DNA of 5,836 nucleotides from contig JAFZKM010000300.1 in NCBI GenBank assembly GCA_017553665.1, forward strand, positions 1 to 5,836. Reading direction: 5' to 3'. The notes below the pieces were generated by a model. It did not search any database and was not told the origin of the DNA. It worked only from the letters and a program-made list of their open reading frames with translations. The stretch comes from Lachnospiraceae bacterium (GTDB taxonomy: Bacteria > Bacillota_A > Clostridia > Lachnospirales > Lachnospiraceae). A program made the position numbers and the translations under genes. Below are positions 4,453-5,836 of the stretch, in pieces. Every line of letters starts with the position of its first letter. Within the stretch, counting starts at the first letter, position 1.

Positions 4453-5836
4453 GATTGATCTTCCTCCGTGGCTTTCATGCGCTCCATGCGGTTAAGCGCG
4501 CTGAAAATGGCTCTGATAGACGCGCGCGTCGTAGACGAGCTGACACCCACGCCGTAGGTGATCATGCCGCTCTCCGCGTCCATCAGATGGATATATGCCG
4601 CAGCCTGCGCGTTCGAACCCTCGCCGAGCGCATGCTCCGAGTAGTCGAGGATCCTCAGCTTCCGTCCGAGTTCCTTCTGCAGTCCTGCCTTGACCGCGTC
4701 GATGGGACCGTTGCCCTTCGAAGTAAAGGTCTTCTCCTCTCCGTGGTCCGTGTAAGTGATCTCCGCGAGAGTGTGATAATTGTCCACCGCCGCGGCCGGG
4801 ATATCTTCCATTTTGGCGAGCCTGAAATGATAGGGCTCCTTCATGTCAATATAATTCTGCTTGAATTCCCACATGATGCGGTCGGGCTCAGCCTCTCCCT
4901 CCGCTTCGGTCACGCGCTGGATGATATCCGAAAATTCCTTGCGCATGCCCTTAGGCAGTCTGAAGCCGTGGTAGGTCTCCATGATGAACGCGACTCCGCC
5001 CTTGCCCGACTGGCTGTTGATGCGGACGATCGGCTCGTAGATCCTTCCGATGTCGGCCGGATCGATCGGCAGATAAGGCACGCGCCAGACAGAGCTGCCG
5101 CTCTCGATGAGAGCCTTGAGGCCTTTGTTGATGGCGTCCTGATGACCGCCCGAAAATGCCGTAAATACAAGGTCTCCGGCATAGGGATGGCGGTCGTGCA
5201 CGCTCATCTTGCAGAGGCCTTCGTAGGTCTTTCTGATCGAAACGATATCGTCGAGCGCGAGTCCGGGATCGATCCCTTCCGCGAACATATTGTAGGCGAT
5301 GGTGAGCAGGTCTACATTGCCCGTGCGCTCACCGTTGCCGAAAAGTGTTCCTTCTATGCGCTGCGCGCCGGCCAGCAATGCCAGCTCGCTCGCCGCCACC
5401 GCGGTACCTCTGTCATTGTGCGGATGGATGCTCAGGATAACGGCGCTGCGGCTGTTCAGCCTGTCGGACATCCACTCTATGCGGTCCGCGAATACATTGG
5501 GCGTATTGTTCTCGACCGTGGCCGGGAGATTTATGATCACGGGATTCTTTTTATCGGGCTTCCACGCGTCGATAACGGCGTTGCAGACCTCAAGCGCGTA
5601 CTCAGGCTCGGTCTCGGTGAAGCTCTCGGGAGAATACTCAAGAGTGATCTTCCCGGGGAAGCACTCCGCGAATTCCTTTACCTGAAGCGCGGCCTTCACG
5701 GCCATGTCGCGGATCTCTTCCTTCGTCAGATGATAAACGACCTCGCGCTGGAGCTTCGAGGTGTTCGCGTAAATATGGACAATGGCGTTCTGCACGCCTT
5801 CAATTGATTCAAGAGTTCTGTCGATGAATTCGGGCC
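4449..5836 (-). CDS. leuA: 2-isopropylmalate synthase (5' end off window)
   Basis: Catalyses the first committed step of leucine synthesis: acetyl-CoA plus 3-methyl-2-oxobutanoate gives 2-isopropylmalate, in the cytoplasm, with a divalent metal. The frame is open to the window edge; residues before GTG 5793-5795 (PEFIDRTLESIEG) match the family, so that GTG is an internal Val codon and not the start. 461 codons are visible and roughly the first 90-100, including the first metal-binding Asp region, are missing. VQNAIVHIYANTSKLQREVV (from 5795) marks the long LeuA form (about 550 residues). The metal site HPHND lies at 5412-5426 and GNGERTGN at 5316-5339. The C-terminal third (from about 4830) carries the LeuA regulatory domain that binds leucine in this family, with SKGNGPIDAVKAGLQ and GEGSNAQAAAYIHL. 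These features favour LeuA over homocitrate or citramalate synthase. It ends at TGA 4449-4451, a true stop: a second TGA follows six codons later in that frame. Neighbouring it with polymer-export genes is unusual. Confidence 0.95.
   Translation of the reverse strand, partial: PEFIDRTLESIEGVQNAIVHIYANTSKLQREVVYHLTKEEIRDMAVKAALQVKEFAECFPGKITLEYSPESFTETEPEYALEVCNAVIDAWKPDKKNPVIINLPATVENNTPNVFADRIEWMSDRLNSRSAVILSIHPHNDRGTAVAASELALLAGAQRIEGTLFGNGERTGNVDLLTIAYNMFAEGIDPGLALDDIVSIRKTYEGLCKMSVHDRHPYAGDLVFTAFSGGHQDAINKGLKALIESGSSVWRVPYLPIDPADIGRIYEPIVRINSQSGKGGVAFIMETYHGFRLPKGMRKEFSDIIQRVTEAEGEAEPDRIMWEFKQNYIDMKEPYHFRLAKMEDIPAAAVDNYHTLAEITYTDHGEEKTFTSKGNGPIDAVKAGLQKELGRKLRILDYSEHALGEGSNAQAAAYIHLMDAESGMITYGVGVSSSTTRASIRAIFSALNRMERMKATEEDQS
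4463..4467 (-). promoter_or_regulatory. Ribosome binding site inside leuA for the TTG-started permease
   Basis: GGAGG on the minus strand within the last codons of leuA, 10 nt before TTG 4450-4452. The spacing is slightly long but the match is the strongest in the window. With the TTGA overlap it implies that permease translation is coupled to leuA translation. Confidence 0.65.

Noticed and set aside
3400..4458. Plus-strand open frame of 352 codons opposite the permease and ATPase start
   Set aside because: Antisense to two firmly identified genes, spans their intergenic gap and shows no domain or ribosome binding site; treated as a shadow.
4455..5807. Long open frame on the plus strand opposite leuA (450 codons)
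   Set aside because: It is the antisense of a clear leuA; the translation is Arg/His/Asp-rich with no recognisable domain. The high G and C at codon third positions of leuA keeps the opposite frame open.
1..5836. CRISPR arrays, insertion sequences, tRNA genes or phage genes
   Set aside because: No regularly spaced repeats, transposase-like ORFs, long terminal inverted repeats or tRNA-like folds were seen; nearly all of the window is covered by six identified coding segments.

Overview
The window reads as a piece of a Gram-positive, Clostridia-like (possibly Lachnospiraceae) genome. This is inferred from the genes present: a TagGH-type ABC exporter, a CDP-glycerol glycerophosphotransferase-family enzyme, a membrane HD-GYP protein and a long-form LeuA. 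Strong GGAG-type ribosome binding sites and tight or overlapping gene junctions fit as well. No marker fixes the species. All genes lie on the minus strand, so biological order runs from the right edge to the left.

From right to left: (1) leuA, 2-isopropylmalate synthase, with its 5' end cut by the window edge, ending at 4449. (2) An ABC-2 permease of the TagG/Wzm type, starting at a TTG that overlaps the leuA stop. (3) Its TagH/Wzt-type ATPase. (4) A family 2 glycosyltransferase domain ending in TGA at 1927-1929. (5) In the same reading frame, 46 further sense codons without a usual start codon, then a complete-looking CDP-glycerol glycerophosphotransferase domain ending at 709. (6) An 86-bp intergenic gap with a good extended -10 promoter. 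(7) The first 207 codons of a membrane-anchored HD-GYP protein, cut by the left edge.

Genes 2 to 5 look like one module. A lipid-linked polyol-phosphate or glycan polymer (teichoic-acid-like) would be built by the glycosyltransferase and glycerophosphotransferase activities and exported by the ABC pair. The HD-GYP gene has its own promoter and would link the neighbourhood to cyclic dinucleotide signalling, but that link rests on proximity only.

The most notable observation is the junction of 4 and 5. The two halves are in one frame and match the layout of a known bifunctional architecture (GT2 plus CDP-glycerol glycerophosphotransferase), but a single in-frame TGA separates them. Either this is a recent nonsense mutation or base error, or the downstream domain is made by readthrough or reinitiation. 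TGA acts as a normal stop elsewhere in the window and TGG encodes tryptophan, so a recoded genetic code is not the explanation. I see no CRISPR array, insertion sequence, tRNA or rRNA, and no convincing intrinsic terminator. The only stretch without a gene that comes near 100 bases is 622-708.
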